Shown here one piece after another: positions 32,721 to 42,112 of a stretch of DNA of 64,000 nt. Each line of letters begins with the position of its first letter. Position 1 is the stretch's first letter. The DNA lies in assembly GCA_964020975.1 (NCBI GenBank), contig OZ026619.1, forward strand, positions 80,813,832-80,877,831, read 5' to 3'. The DNA comes from Hermodice carunculata. Lineage: Eukaryota > Annelida > Polychaeta > Eunicida > Amphinomidae. A model generated the notes under the pieces. That model did not search any database, was not told the origin of the DNA, and worked only from the letters and a program-made list of their open reading frames with translations. The position numbers and the translations under genes are program-made.

Positions 32721-32935
32721 CTGTCGAGTCTCCCCATTTCGCACGAGTCTCCCACTTGCTGGATAACCTTTTGGACTTTCCAATAAAACTTTTGCTTATT
32801 TTGGCCAATCTCCTCCCAAAAACTATCTCCTTCTTGTTTATTCTCTGGTAACCATAAAATCTCCACCACAAGCACAAAAGATCCCCTATTTCTGGTCAGA
32901 TGATGTTGCATGTGTGAGTTTACGAGGTCAAGGGT
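32721..32935 (-). CDS. Candidate internal exon of an unrecognised minus-strand gene
   Basis: A strong acceptor (T-run, then TTTACGTTTTGTTTAG) precedes 32935 and a good donor (GACAG/GTATAA) follows 32721. The 215-nt interval is open in one frame for 71 codons plus two bases. Residues seen: TLDLVNSHMQHHLTRNRGS at the start, SFVLVVEILWLPENKQEG in the middle, WKVQKVIQQVGDSCEMGRLD at the end. The middle part could be a beta strand, the rest helical. It follows the candidate exon at 33049-33342 across a 113-bp gap with matching phase 0. The next exon must start with one base; candidates lie at 30.69 and 25.04 kb. Open length alone is within chance, so the support is the pair of splice sites and phase. 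Confidence 0.45.
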
Positions 32936-33048
32936 CTAAACAAAACGTAAAAAAAAAATTTTTTTCTTTTAAATGAAAGTTTACAACCAGGAAAAGATAG
33001 GGCCAAGGTGTTATTAAACTATCCTCTGGGAGTAAGAGGCAAACATAC

Positions 33049-33342
33049 TCCTACAATAGCGTGCTTGTAGCTTGTGAAATGGTTGGGGGCATATTTGGTA
33101 CAGCCAAGTCCAAGGGGCCATGTCTGATTGGAAAACTGCAGCTTCCTGAACAATTCTAAAGGAATACTGCTTTCAAAATTTAACAGCAACTTATCAGTTT
33201 GATATAAGTATTCACATGTGTAAATGATAACACACCATTCTGAAGGATTGGAATGATACCATGATCTTTTAAGATGTAAAATTTCAGGCTTGAGTGTCCC
33301 ATAAACAGGAATTTTAAACCCAGGGATGGAAAACAAATCTTC
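33049..33342 (-). CDS. Candidate internal exon of an unrecognised minus-strand gene
   Basis: A near-ideal acceptor (CTATTTTTCCTAG/G) precedes 33342. The exon is open for 98 whole codons to a GTATGT donor after 33049. Residues seen: EDLFSIPGFKIPVYGTLKPE at the start, SEWCVIIYTCEYLYQTDKLL in the middle, PLGLGCTKYAPNHFTSYKHA near the end. The mix of strand-forming hydrophobics with conserved-looking G, P, W and C is protein-like. The competing frame is less so. No family recognised. It joins the exon at 32721-32935 in phase 0. If the donor is not used, the frame ends nine codons later. Confidence 0.45.
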
Positions 33343-33416
33343 CTAGGAAAAATAGGTAAAATCAGAGTATTATCCAAATGTATGTAAATACGTAGTTTTA
33401 GCAATATATCAGTGAC

Positions 33417-33481
33417 CTGTGGACTTCTGTGAGAACAATGCACTTGTTCTGTCAGCTCTTCACAGCAGAACAATATCCTGA
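33417..33481 (-). CDS. Short candidate exon of the same minus-strand gene
   Basis: Between a weak acceptor (AATATGGGCAG) and a donor (CACAG/GTCACT) lie two bases plus 21 codons (RILFCCEELTEQVHCSHRSP, then Q). Phases fit: it accepts the single-base remainder of the exon at 35597-35712 and leaves phase 0 for the exon at 33342. The intron to that exon would be only 74 bp, and the acceptor lacks a pyrimidine tract. A family B element begins about 30 bp upstream, so the acceptor region may have been altered. Weak. Confidence 0.25.
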
Positions 33482-33510
33482 CTGCCCATATTTTATTCAA
33501 CATTTACATG

Positions 33511-33924
33511 TTAACTCTTTCAGTGACAACCGCGACTTAAGTCAAACTACTAAAAGAGAACTGCTCTGAATTATAATAAGGTTGCTGGATTAATGTTCCT
33601 AATAAACAGACTTTCCATTTGGGTAACAGCATACCTATGGTTACTGTGTTGATATGGCACCTGAACATATTTACCTCCATTGAATCATTCTTTTTTAGGA
33701 ATGGGGATTTGGTTGAGTGGATATGTGCGTTTCCCATTTCAGCTAGGCGACTGGTGCCAAAGGTTGCAGGTTCGAGTCCCGCTCGTTCCAAACATAAAAT
33801 ATAGAGTATAACTGTCCAAGTCAACAGCTTTCCTCTGCACCCTTTGGGCACAAGTGCACCAAAAGTGTGCCAAGGAGAGCTGTTGACTCAGTCCAAAATA
33901 TGGCACTGAAAGAGCAGGGGTTAA
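33511..33924 (+). mobile_element. TTAA element, family B, carrying an insertion
   Basis: TTAACTCTTTCAGTGAC at the left, TATGGCACTGAAAGAG then CAGGGGTTAA at the right. The hairpin near the right end is GTCAACAGCTTTCCTCTGC / GTGCCAAGGAGAGCTGTTGA. The normal B interior is interrupted between about 33643 and 33810 by sequence that includes a tRNA-like unit, explaining the length of 414 instead of about 240 bp. Confidence 0.8.
33698..33790 (+). ncRNA. tRNA-related sequence (SINE head or tRNA pseudogene)
   Basis: TGGTTGAGTGG is close to the A-box consensus and GGTTCGAGTCC matches the B-box of RNA polymerase III promoters. The ends GGAATGG and TCGTTCC could pair as a 7-bp acceptor stem with two G-U pairs, followed by A. 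The T-arm GCAGG/CCCGC has one mismatch. The D-arm is displaced by extra bases after the acceptor stem and no clean anticodon stem is seen, so it is unlikely to be a working tRNA. No LINE-like tail or A-run is visible, so the SINE reading is not proven. Confidence 0.5.
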
Positions 33925-34957
33925 TCTAAGGTTTGGGAAAGGGGCCTTTTGGGATAAAAATTTGGAAAAAATTTTGTACATTTTTGGGAACCCTGCATGA
34001 TTTTAGATAATTTCAGAGGATTGGAAACAAATTTGGGGCCTCTTCTTCAAAATGGGAAATTTAAAAAGGCCCCTGAAACTATGGTAGATTAATCTCTGAA
34101 GAGTTAACAAATGAAGCCTGCTTATGCGGCAGTTTTGTCTTCAGTTTGTCCAGCAACCCACCTCCTGCAGTTGCCATGGTATTTCTTTCAACTTTGACAT
34201 AATTGCCTATGATTAGTTCAGCCCTGTAACATTAAATTCTCATCACTGCCTTCCCCATCAATTTTGACTGGCAATTTCAATTTTATTTAGTCAAATCAAA
34301 TAAAATGTTTTATCCACTTGATAATTGGTTAAAAGGTAACACCATTTTCATGCGGGGGGGGGGGGATAATATAAAATCCTCCTGCCCACCTGACATACTG
34401 TCCCCCCCCCAAAAAAAAAGTGCTGAGAAACAGGAATTTATTTGATATTGTTGTAGTGGCTTATGACAGTTTCATACAAAAGATGATACCCAGTACGAAG
34501 CCTGTTAATTTAGATCTCAACAACAATTTATTGGCATGCAGTTTTGTGACACTTATATACAGTGTGTGTTGCCAGTACAGTTCCTTCCCAGGGATACAAA
34601 ACATGATGGAAAAGCAATAAACCTGAAAGTTCTGGGCAACTCTTACTAAATATTATGGTTCTGTCCATTTTCATGGCATCACGGTATCTGTGGCACTGAT
34701 TATTTGTTGGAACATCATGATGTCACAAACAAAACAAAAACATCCACTATACACATGGAGCAGTCAGGTGTAAACTAAATTTGCTTGGCCTACCCTGAAA
34801 ACTGACACGCCACCAACACTGGCCAGAGGAGCATACTACAAATTGACGGAGTCTTAATTGATGACAAAATGGGTCAACATTGTCTGACAAAAAAATTGAG
34901 CAAATTATTCCCCTAGGGTTTTACTTTTGGTCATCACCACCAGGTGGTGTTGTGGAG
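33925..34957. other. Stretch without recognised gene
   Basis: G-run at 34354-34365 and C-run near 34401-34409. No coding or repeat evidence. Confidence 0.45.
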
Positions 34958-35164
34958 TTAACCCTTTCCCCTTGGTTTAAGAGTCAACAGTTTTCCTCGG
35001 TTTGGGTTAGGTACTAGCCTCCCAATCCCAGATAAGCTGTTGACCAGGGGCATGTTGTCTTGATATGTCTCATCTGTAATTGTCATTCCTTTTTTTTGTC
35101 ATAACCTGTAAATTTAGTAAAAATAAAGGTAGCAGATGATATTTGACCAGTCAATTTAAATTAA
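34958..35164 (+). mobile_element. Family A TTAA element, degraded
   Basis: TTAACCCTTTCCCCTTGG, GAGTCAACAGTTTTCCTCGG, ATAAGCTGTTGACCAGGGGC, TCTTGATATGTCTCATCTG, GCAGATGATATTTGACCAG. It ends at the TTAA (35161-35164) that begins the next copy, which lies in the opposite orientation. Confidence 0.7.
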
Positions 35165-35518
35165 CCCTTACCTGCTTAAACTGGTTGGTGGTCAAACAGC
35201 CTCTGCAGCTATATTTTCAACTAATTTCAACAGTGCAGCGGTCCCCCTCTTATAAGACCCCTCTCACCACAGGCCACCCCTCTTGAAAAGCCTGCATTCT
35301 TGTGCTGAAAGTATGGTATTTCCAGGGTATTCTCCCCATCACAAGAGGCCACCCCTATTATAAGGCCACTTTTTGGCTGCATTTAGGGTGGCCTGTATAA
35401 GAAGGGGACCACCGCAATGAAAAACAATCTGAATGAAAATTGTAGATGGGACCCATTAAGATGCATTTTGTAACATGCCCCAAGTCAACGTCTGTCTCTG
35501 AAGGGGGAAAGAGTTATA
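35161..35518 (-). mobile_element. Family A TTAA element, reverse, with a nested family T element
   Basis: TTAACCCTTACCTGCTTAAA, GGTGGTCAAACAGCCTC, CAACTAATTTCAACAGT, then an interruption, then AATGAAAAACAATCTGAATG, TGTAGATGGGACCCATTAAG, CCCCAAGTCAACG and TGAAGGGGGAAAGAGTTA. The hairpin is reduced to a few bases of one arm. The family A word CAACAGTAATGAAAAAC is split by the insertion. Confidence 0.75.
35236..35414. mobile_element. Family T miniature element nested in family A
   Basis: CAGCGGTCCCCCTCTTATAA then GACC at the left, GGCCTGTATAAGAAGGGG then ACCACCG at the right: inverted ends of about 24 bp. It sits between CAACAG-TG and CA-ATGAAAAA where uninterrupted family A copies read CAACAGTAATG. 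This fits insertion at TA with both flanking TA copies since mutated. It postdates the host element. Confidence 0.75.
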
Positions 35519-35596
35519 AATGACACAGAACTCCAATAATTTCCCTGTCTGCATCCACCCCACCCCTACCCCACCCCCACCCCAAAGCAGGTATAC

Positions 35597-35712
35597 CTTT
35601 GCAACCTGAACCAGGACATGCTATGACAGTATCCAGGTCTCCATTCAGCTTACCCACAGGCCATCCTTTGTCATTCTCCGTCACGCCAATCAAAACCCGT
35701 AGGCATGCTGAA
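35597..35712 (-). CDS. Candidate internal exon of the same minus-strand gene
   Basis: Ends at a good donor (TTGCAAAG/GTATAC). The acceptor is either CATAG before 35712 or TTCAG before 35707. The 38-codon frame includes LRVLIGVTENDKGWPVGK and LNGDLDTVIACPGSGCK. The latter loosely resembles FG-GAP/integrin-like propeller repeats (pattern LNGD-x-D-x-V/L-I/V-x-x-P-G), but one short match is not enough to assign a family. With the 35712 acceptor it takes the two-base remainder of the exon at 36844-36961 and leaves one base for the exon at 33417-33481. Confidence 0.35.
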
Positions 35713-36603
35713 CTATGTCATGCTGGCCAAATTACTCCAAATAACGTTTGCTATTTTCCCATAGAAAACAGAAAATGTCACTTTAAACGGGACAGACAAA
35801 ATGACTTGTAACAGTTGCTTGCTCAAGTATGGGTATAGCAATTAAGTACTTGATAGCTCAAAGATGAGAGTGACCAACAACACACGGGGCCATAACACCC
35901 TTCCCATAGAGATTTACATCATAGTGGAAAATGCACTGGACTGTTAGGGAATGGTAAATTTAAGCACAGGAAATCGTTAAATGCACAAGCAGGCATGGGA
36001 GAAACAAGTGCCTCTTAAAGTTATCTACCACGACGTGAAACTGTCTTTCCCCTAATGTTTCCTATTCATAGAGCTATCAAAATTGTATCTCCGTGATATT
36101 TACAGATAAAAAATCAGTTGTTTCATGCAAAGGCCAAATTTATATTATAGCCTGAGTGCATCTACAATGAATTATACACTTGCCTCACTGAATGTTAAAA
36201 CACAATGCACAATGTCTCCTTAAGTTTGTGCCTGTTTAACTCCATCAACTCTCTGTAAAACTTGCTGCCTCCACAATGTTAAAACATTTTAGTTCAAAAA
36301 AACACCACAGCGAATTTACAAAAAAAAAAAAAAAGAGAAAAAAGAAGGGAAACAAAAAACAAAAAAAGTTGAATGCTCACATTCACAAATATTCTTCCCC
36401 CATCCCTGGTATCACGCATTTCCTCCTGCCCACTTCAGTGTGCTTAATGAGGACCTGGTGTGCTAAACTAAAGCACTTTTTTTAGATATCTGGTAACAAA
36501 TTTGCTTGAAGAATAGCGGTATCATGATGCAAGCTGGTCCATGCACATGCAAATATGTATTTTACACTGATTTTCATAGGTTGTCACAGTAACTGATACA
36601 CAG
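35713..36603. other. Stretch without recognised gene or repeat
   Basis: A-rich run at 36296-36368. Nothing else supported. Would be intron under the minus-strand gene model. Confidence 0.45.
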
Positions 36604-36842
36604 TTAACCATCAAAGTGCTGATTTAAGATTCAGTCAACAGCTTTCCTCGGGGCACTTTGCACGCATTGCGTGCAAAGTGCCCCGAGGAAAGCCGTTGAC
36701 TAAGACTTCTTTTTGCTGTAGACTAGGCTTGCTGGTATTTGAATGAAAGGTATCTTCATGAGGAACTTCAATCTTTTACCCATTATATGTTTAACGGTAA
36801 TGAGAAAACAACTCTAGCAATGTTTAACACTTTAAGGGTTTA
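36604..36842 (+). mobile_element. TTAA element, family C, well preserved
   Basis: TTAACCATCAAAGTGCTG at the left, TTAACACTTTAAGGGTTTA at the right. The hairpin is perfect over about 33 bp apart from one base: AGTCAACAGCTTTCCTCGGG then GCACTTTGCACGC / GCGTGCAAAGTGC then CCCGAGGAAAGCCGTTGAC. Right half as in the 12.7 kb copy. It abuts the candidate exon end at 36844. Confidence 0.85.
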
Positions 36843-36843
36843 C

Positions 36844-36961
36844 AGTGACTCAGAAGAACAGGCTAGTCTGTTGGATCCATAACCTTCTGCAAAACTTTCC
36901 CCCTCTAAAAGCAAACCTTGATATATTCCTCCCAAAATAAGTCCCAAGCTGAGGCGAGCTA
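36844..36961 (-). CDS. Candidate exon next to a family C element, unknown product
   Basis: A strong acceptor (CTCAGCTCTGCTCATTTTAG) precedes 36961. The frame ARLSLGLILGGIYQGLLLEG then ESFAEGYGSNRLACSSES runs 38 codons to GAGTCACT/GTAAAC. The GT of that donor falls in the first bases of the inserted family C element and its target site, so the element may have changed the splice site. Without the donor the frame stops one codon later. Phase fits the exon at 35597-35712. The glycine/leucine-rich text could be coincidence. No family recognised. Confidence 0.25.
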
Positions 36962-37019
36962 CTAAAATGAGCAGAGCTGAGCACAGTTTAATTTTGAGCT
37001 GACAGTATACAGATTCCTG

Positions 37020-38548
37020 CACCAGTGACCTAGATGTGTGACCTAGGGACCTAGTTTTTTAAATAAACTGTCAAAGGTACATGTCTCCATCAAGTTTGAA
37101 GTGGATTTGGTGTACACTTTTGGAGACAATTACATAAACATACACGTACAATAGTATCTTATATTGTTGACCATGTTGAGATGTATCCTCATGGGTCATT
37201 TTATATCATTTTCAAAAGTTGATTCAATCATGAAAGAATAGTGAAGCCTCTAAATGTACATGTTTGGTGGACATTGAGTCTAGCTACATTTCCACTAAAT
37301 TTGAAATGATCACAATGTACAGGTTGCGGGAAACGTCAAAAATGACAGGTTGCGGGAAACGTCAAAAATGACAGAAACAATAACATCGACCTTGACATTC
37401 GACCTATAATAAGTCACACCCTGGTCCAGTGGCACCCAGAATTGCTCCTACACAATTTTGAAGCAACTGGCCATGCAGTTTTGCAGAACAAGATCTTCCT
37501 GAGATTCTGTCCAAAAATTGAACCAAAAAATTCATAACAAATCCAAGAATCACTGGTGCATGACCATGTGAAGAAACTATGTAGAAACACACCCAAAGTA
37601 CATCCCCACCAAGTTTGAAGTGAATATGGTTGATGGTTTTGGAGAAGTCGTAAATGTGAATTACCACTGCAATCCCATTGACATCCACAGTAATCAACAG
37701 GAATGCAAGCATGAACTGATAAGTGCTCGAATTGAAAAATGTATTAAAAATCAGGGATCTGCAACATCACCACCTGGTGAACAACTCTGTTTGATCCTTC
37801 AACAAGGTATGTTTCAATCAAGTCCCAGCATTACCATTGCAAACTCATTGACTTACGTGGTAATCAATAGGAATGCATACATCAACCTGCAGGTACCTAA
37901 ATTGAAAAATTCATTTAAAATAAGGAATCCAGAAAATGACCACCTGGTGGACAAATTTGTTTAACCCTCTCACAAGCTACATTTCCCCCACGTTTCAGAA
38001 GAATTCCAGAGATGGTTTTGGAGAAGAAGCCAAAAATATAAGAAAAACACAAAATCAGGTAAAGGAATACAAAAAAATCACAGAGCCAATTGCTGAAAAA
38101 AATTGTGGTCCAGCAGTAGCCAGAAGTGTCCCCACACACTTTTGAAGTACCGGTAATCGATAACATACCAGTAATCGATAACAGTAATTCCATATATATA
38201 CAGGTTAGACAGGGACAGGTTAGCTTATGGAGAGTAAAGAGTTCGAACTGCGGAATAGGATATTGACTACTAGGAAGTGGTTCTGGGCAAAAACACACAA
38301 ATACAATACAGTGGTTCTGGAGAAGATTTTGCCAAAAAATAACCAAAAAATTCATTACAAATCCAAATTTCAGTGGACCATGCCCAAATGAACAACATTT
38401 GTATAGACCCATTCAAGGTAAATCCCTATCAGTAAGTTTGAAGTGGATCTAACTGACAGTTTTGGAGAAGTCAACGATGTAAATTGTGGACCTCAATGGA
38501 TGAATGGACAGATGGAACAAAACCACCCATTAGGTCAGTTGAGCTAAA
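37020..38548 (+). repeat. Long AGGTCA-poor family R relative with a CAAGTTTGAAGTG motif
   Basis: The block CATC(A/C)CCACCAAGTTTGAAG then GATGGTTTTGGAGAAG recurs at about 37088, 37608, 37995 (diverged) and 38430, and CATTCATAACAAATCC-type blocks recur at about 37530 and 38350. It ends with GGATGAATGGACAG and GGTCAGTTGAGCTAAAAAA, as at 29.4 kb. It includes an exact 26-bp duplication around CAGGTTGCGGGAAACGTC at 37319-37370. Non-coding. Confidence 0.65.
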
Positions 38549-38611
38549 AAAAAAAAAAAAAGACAACAATGCCTGTTGAGCAAACTGTAGTCTAGGGGTA
38601 CCCTGGATCTC

Positions 38612-38612
<1 letters not shown>

Positions 38613-38663
<51 letters not shown>
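38613..38663. repeat. (TA)n microsatellite
   Basis: About 51 bp of uninterrupted TA repeats. Confidence 0.95.
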
Positions 38664-38666
<3 letters not shown>

Positions 38667-38917
38667 ATATTTGCAATGACATTGGTGACACCTAAGTAAC
38701 CATTTTTTAAAACATATCTTAAAGAATCATGAAATGACAGTACTGCCACTTGGTGAACAACTTTGGTGGCGCTTAATAAACATTTCTAATTAATTAAAAA
38801 ATAAACAGCTAGCAGCACAAAAGTAGTCAAATTCACCCTTACAAGGTAAAGTATATATGGCATAAACATTTCAAAAGGCTAGGTAAAAAAACATCCAAGA
38901 AAGAACCCTGACATTAT

Positions 38918-38969
38918 TGGATGGATGGATGGATGGATGGATGGATGGATGGATGGATGGATGGATGGA
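38918..38969. repeat. (GGAT)n microsatellite
   Basis: About 13 copies of GGAT, nearly perfect. The same tetramer word is present at ends of family R elements. Confidence 0.95.
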
Positions 38970-39242
38970 AGGATTGACGTCATTGCCCCTACTTTGTGCA
39001 TAGGCAGAAAAGATGGATTCCCTTGATTGTAATATTATGTCTGTTAAAGTTCGAGGAATAATAATCAATGAATTACCAGGAGTTCTTTATAGTGCTGCCA
39101 GCTGGCTCGGGGGTTAAAGGGTTTGGAAATGAATTAGAGGAATGCTGAGGTACAATTGAGAAATGTCAGCAAGATGACTTATCTTATATGTCATTGACAA
39201 TTAACATGATCAACAATACCAAACTCAGCACTCACATTAAAG

Positions 39243-39453
39243 TTAATGGTGTTACCTTACCATTTAACATATAATGGTTAAAAGATTCAAATTCCTCATG
39301 AAGATACCTTTCATTCAAATACCAGCAAGCCTAGTATGAAGCAAAAAGTAGTCTTAGTCAACAGCTCTCCTCTAGACACTTTGTGCACATTGTACGCACA
39401 GTGCCCCGAGGAAAGCTGTTGACTCAGCATTAAATCGGCGCTTTAAGGGTTAA
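39243..39453 (-). mobile_element. TTAA element, family C, reverse orientation
   Basis: Reverse of family C: ACCATTTAACATATAATGG, TCATGAAGATACCTTTCATT, then GTCAACAGCTCTCCTCTAG / CCCCGAGGAAAGCTGTTGAC, and GGCGCTTTAAGGGTTAA at the right. The 39243 end is truncated or diverged. Confidence 0.75.
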
Positions 39454-39779
39454 AACTAGTCAGTGTATTTTAAACATTTCTCCTTTTCTGTGTAAAATTA
39501 TAACATGTTGCTGTGAACAGTGATTTAGACACACAAATTAAAGTGCCTGTATCTGACAAACATAAGACACGCACCAAATTTAATTTTTGGATATACTTAA
39601 AGAAGTACATGTTACTCTTGGAAATACTTCATTTTGCTGATGTGACAAAGAAGTCTGAAAAATAACATGAATATACAGTGGGTATGCATGATACAAGGAT
39701 CTTCCTGATCAGCAACTTGGGAACATTTATCAATCCCAAATTTTTTATTGCCGGCAAAGCAGACCAAGCTGTATATTCT

Positions 39780-40012
39780 CAGATTCAGATTCAGATTCAG
39801 ATTCAGATTCAGTTTATTTCTCAAAACCCCTCAAGGGGATAAATGAGCACGGTATACAAAAGATCAACAATATGTCATGCACAAGATAATCAAGGAAACA
39901 TAATAACACAAATTAATATACATGTATATGGGACCTAACAATATGTCATGCATAAGATAATGAAGGAAACATAATAACACAAATTAATGTATATGGGACT
40001 CATTTTAAAACA
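39780..40012 (-). mobile_element. Non-LTR retrotransposon (LINE) 3' tail
   Basis: On the minus strand this reads GAGAAATAAACTGAATCTGA with about five CTGAAT/ATCTGA repeats as a microsatellite tail, a common 3' end of CR1/L2-like LINEs in invertebrates. Two imperfect copies of a block of about 70 bp (AACAATATGTCATGCA, CATAATAACACAAATTAAT) lie inside. Only the 3' end is present. Confidence 0.55.
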
Positions 40013-40266
40013 CGGTTAATCTCTAATATGAGCCTGCTTAATTGTTTTAATGTAAATACATTGTCACTTTGAAAAAGAGACCTACATTTAAACACATTTG
40101 TTCTCTGTCATATATACTCTTTGTGGAGTAAAAATACAGAGATAAGTCTGTTAAACAGGAAACTTTTCCAGCAAAAATTTGCCCAAAATTGTTCAATCCT
40201 AACTTTGTACTGACACATCTGACCTTTCATTGTTGCCTTAGTAACAACACTGATGTATCAGGGTGA

Positions 40267-40502
40267 TTAACTCTTTCAGTGCCAATCATGTCTAAAGTCG
40301 ATCTACTTAAGCCAGACAAGTCTGAATTATCATTAGGATCCCAGATTCCTATTCCTCATAAAGAGACCTTTCATTCAAGTACCCGTATGCTTATATTTCT
40401 AGAGAATACCCCAGGTCAACAGCTTTTCTTGGCATGCATTGTGCCCAATGCACACCGAGAAAAGCTGTTGACTCAGTCCAAAATTGGCACTGAAAGAGTT
40501 AA
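40267..40502 (+). mobile_element. TTAA element, family B, well preserved
   Basis: TTAACTCTTTCAGTGCC at the left and ATTGGCACTGAAAGAGTTAA at the right, with intact TTAA on both sides. Outer segment AAAGTCGATCTACTTAAGCC, GGATCCCAGATTCC, TCAAGTACCCGTATGC. Hairpin GTCAACAGCTTTTCTTGGC / CCGAGAAAAGCTGTTGAC around GCATTGTGCCCAATGC. The cleanest ends of the family. Confidence 0.9.
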
Positions 40503-41967
40503 TTATTTGACAAATCAATCAGGTCTTATTTGTTTTGTTTCATCAGTACAGATGTTACAATGTTGTAGATATTACCAATCAACCAGTCAAAACATCCACA
40601 AACAATAAAAACATTCAGACTGACAGTGTTTGACACCTGCTCACTTGGATGGTTTGAGAGGCAGGGGGTTACGGCCATCTACCTGAGTGCACCCATTAAT
40701 TACCACAGGTGACAACTGCCCACTCTGTCTCCATGATTGACTGCCGCCTACTGTTAATACCTTGCGAGCCCACTTTCTCTCGCAAAAGTGGCCGTTAAAA
40801 TTCACCAACAACATTTTGACTACCAATTACACACACTTGTTTTCGTGTTACTCTGTACACAATTCTATTTTATGTCTCACTGGAAGAAAAAAAGTGTTTT
40901 GATGAACGGTGTCTCTTTTTTACTGGCTCAATTATTTTTGCCTACTGACACATGTTTTTTTCTTTCAAGTTTCTTCACAGGTGTAGGATAAACTAACTCC
41001 TAAAGCACGAAGGCTGCTACAGAACATATGTCGGCTAAGCTCTGATAGTTCCCATAATGTTTTGTCACTCCATTCTGTCAACAAATCATACTCAGAGTAG
41101 CTCAAGTTAAAACACCTTCAGTTCTACTTAAATTTTTCTTATGAATAACACTGATGTTTCTGATTTTTTAGACCCATCCATGTGCTGTTGTTTTTTAAAT
41201 AACTTTCAATTCACACCAGATGTATTGTTACTTTGTAATGTTCTGAGACATTTTTTTGTTCCTGACGAGAAAGCAGTCTGTGCCCAAGACTCGTGTCTGA
41301 AACTTTCACCAACTTAGATTTACACCTGATGCACCTGGAAACGATAAGTCATAAACATCCCCTGCTGTTGACAAGTTTTCAGCAGGAACTTTTAAATAAA
41401 CAATGTAAAACATAAATCAAATGGAACTTCATAAATGGAAAACATTCGAAACTGAAATTCGTCGGACCATCAGAACTAGTGTTAACCATCATCATTCCCA
41501 AGATCAAGAGTTGACAACTGTCTCCATGGCATTCCTGGCCTATAGCATCACAGACAAAACACGTTAACCCTCAGTTTTGGATACACTTTAGTTCATGGTG
41601 TCAATATTCATCTCACCAAACTTGCCAGAGTTTTACTGCAATTTGCCATAGAAAATTACATGCAGATGACAGCTGAAAAATTGAAAAATGTGATACACAC
41701 AAGAAGTGATGGGTTAAAGTGAGATATGAGGACCATCATGAGCTGATCAGCTCTTTTCCGATAATCACCTCATACACCAAGATCCACAACACATTAATCA
41801 AATCCTACATTTGTACATAACAATGTATTTTAACACAATAGCAGGGAGAAATCTCCAGGAATCTTCTTAATAGGAGGTACAGAAATGGTCTCTCCAATCA
41901 AGTAAACACAGGTGATCTCATTTCCCATCATTTTTTTTTTCATTTCTCTCTAGCTTTCTTTCAGCAC
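40503..41967. other. Stretch without recognised gene or repeat
   Basis: Nothing supported in either direction. Confidence 0.45.
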
Positions 41968-42112
41968 CCAGTCTTCCTGAAGTCATTAAAAATTGATAGG
42001 AGTTGATGACATGCAAGCCAGTTATTAGGGACATCAACAAGAGCCAGCCAAGTAACACACTCCTTGTGCAAAAATGATCTTTCAAGTGCACTAGCTTCAT
42101 CAAGTATAAATG
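41968..42112 (-). CDS. Weak candidate exon, unknown product
   Basis: Minus-strand frame of 47 codons after a modest acceptor (GTAAACTGCAG): FILDEASALERSFLHKECV, then TWLALVDVPNNWLACHQLL and SIFNDFRKTG. A GTGCTG donor is weak, otherwise the frame stops one codon later. The composition is protein-like (few rare residues, W/L pattern). Its phase (two bases in, two out) does not join directly to the exon at 36961. No family recognised. Confidence 0.25.

Noticed and set aside
33698-33790. Functional tRNA gene
   Set aside because: The D-arm is displaced, the T-stem has a mismatch and no clean anticodon stem could be drawn, so it was kept only as a tRNA-related sequence.
37404-38412. Minus-strand open frames of 102 and 165 codons
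   Set aside because: They lie wholly in the family R-like repeat at 37020-38548; the recurring HFKLGGD-type text comes from the CAAGTTTGAAGTG motif read in reverse.
38613-38749. Minus frame with a long alternating Tyr-Ile run
   Set aside because: It is the translation of the TA microsatellite.
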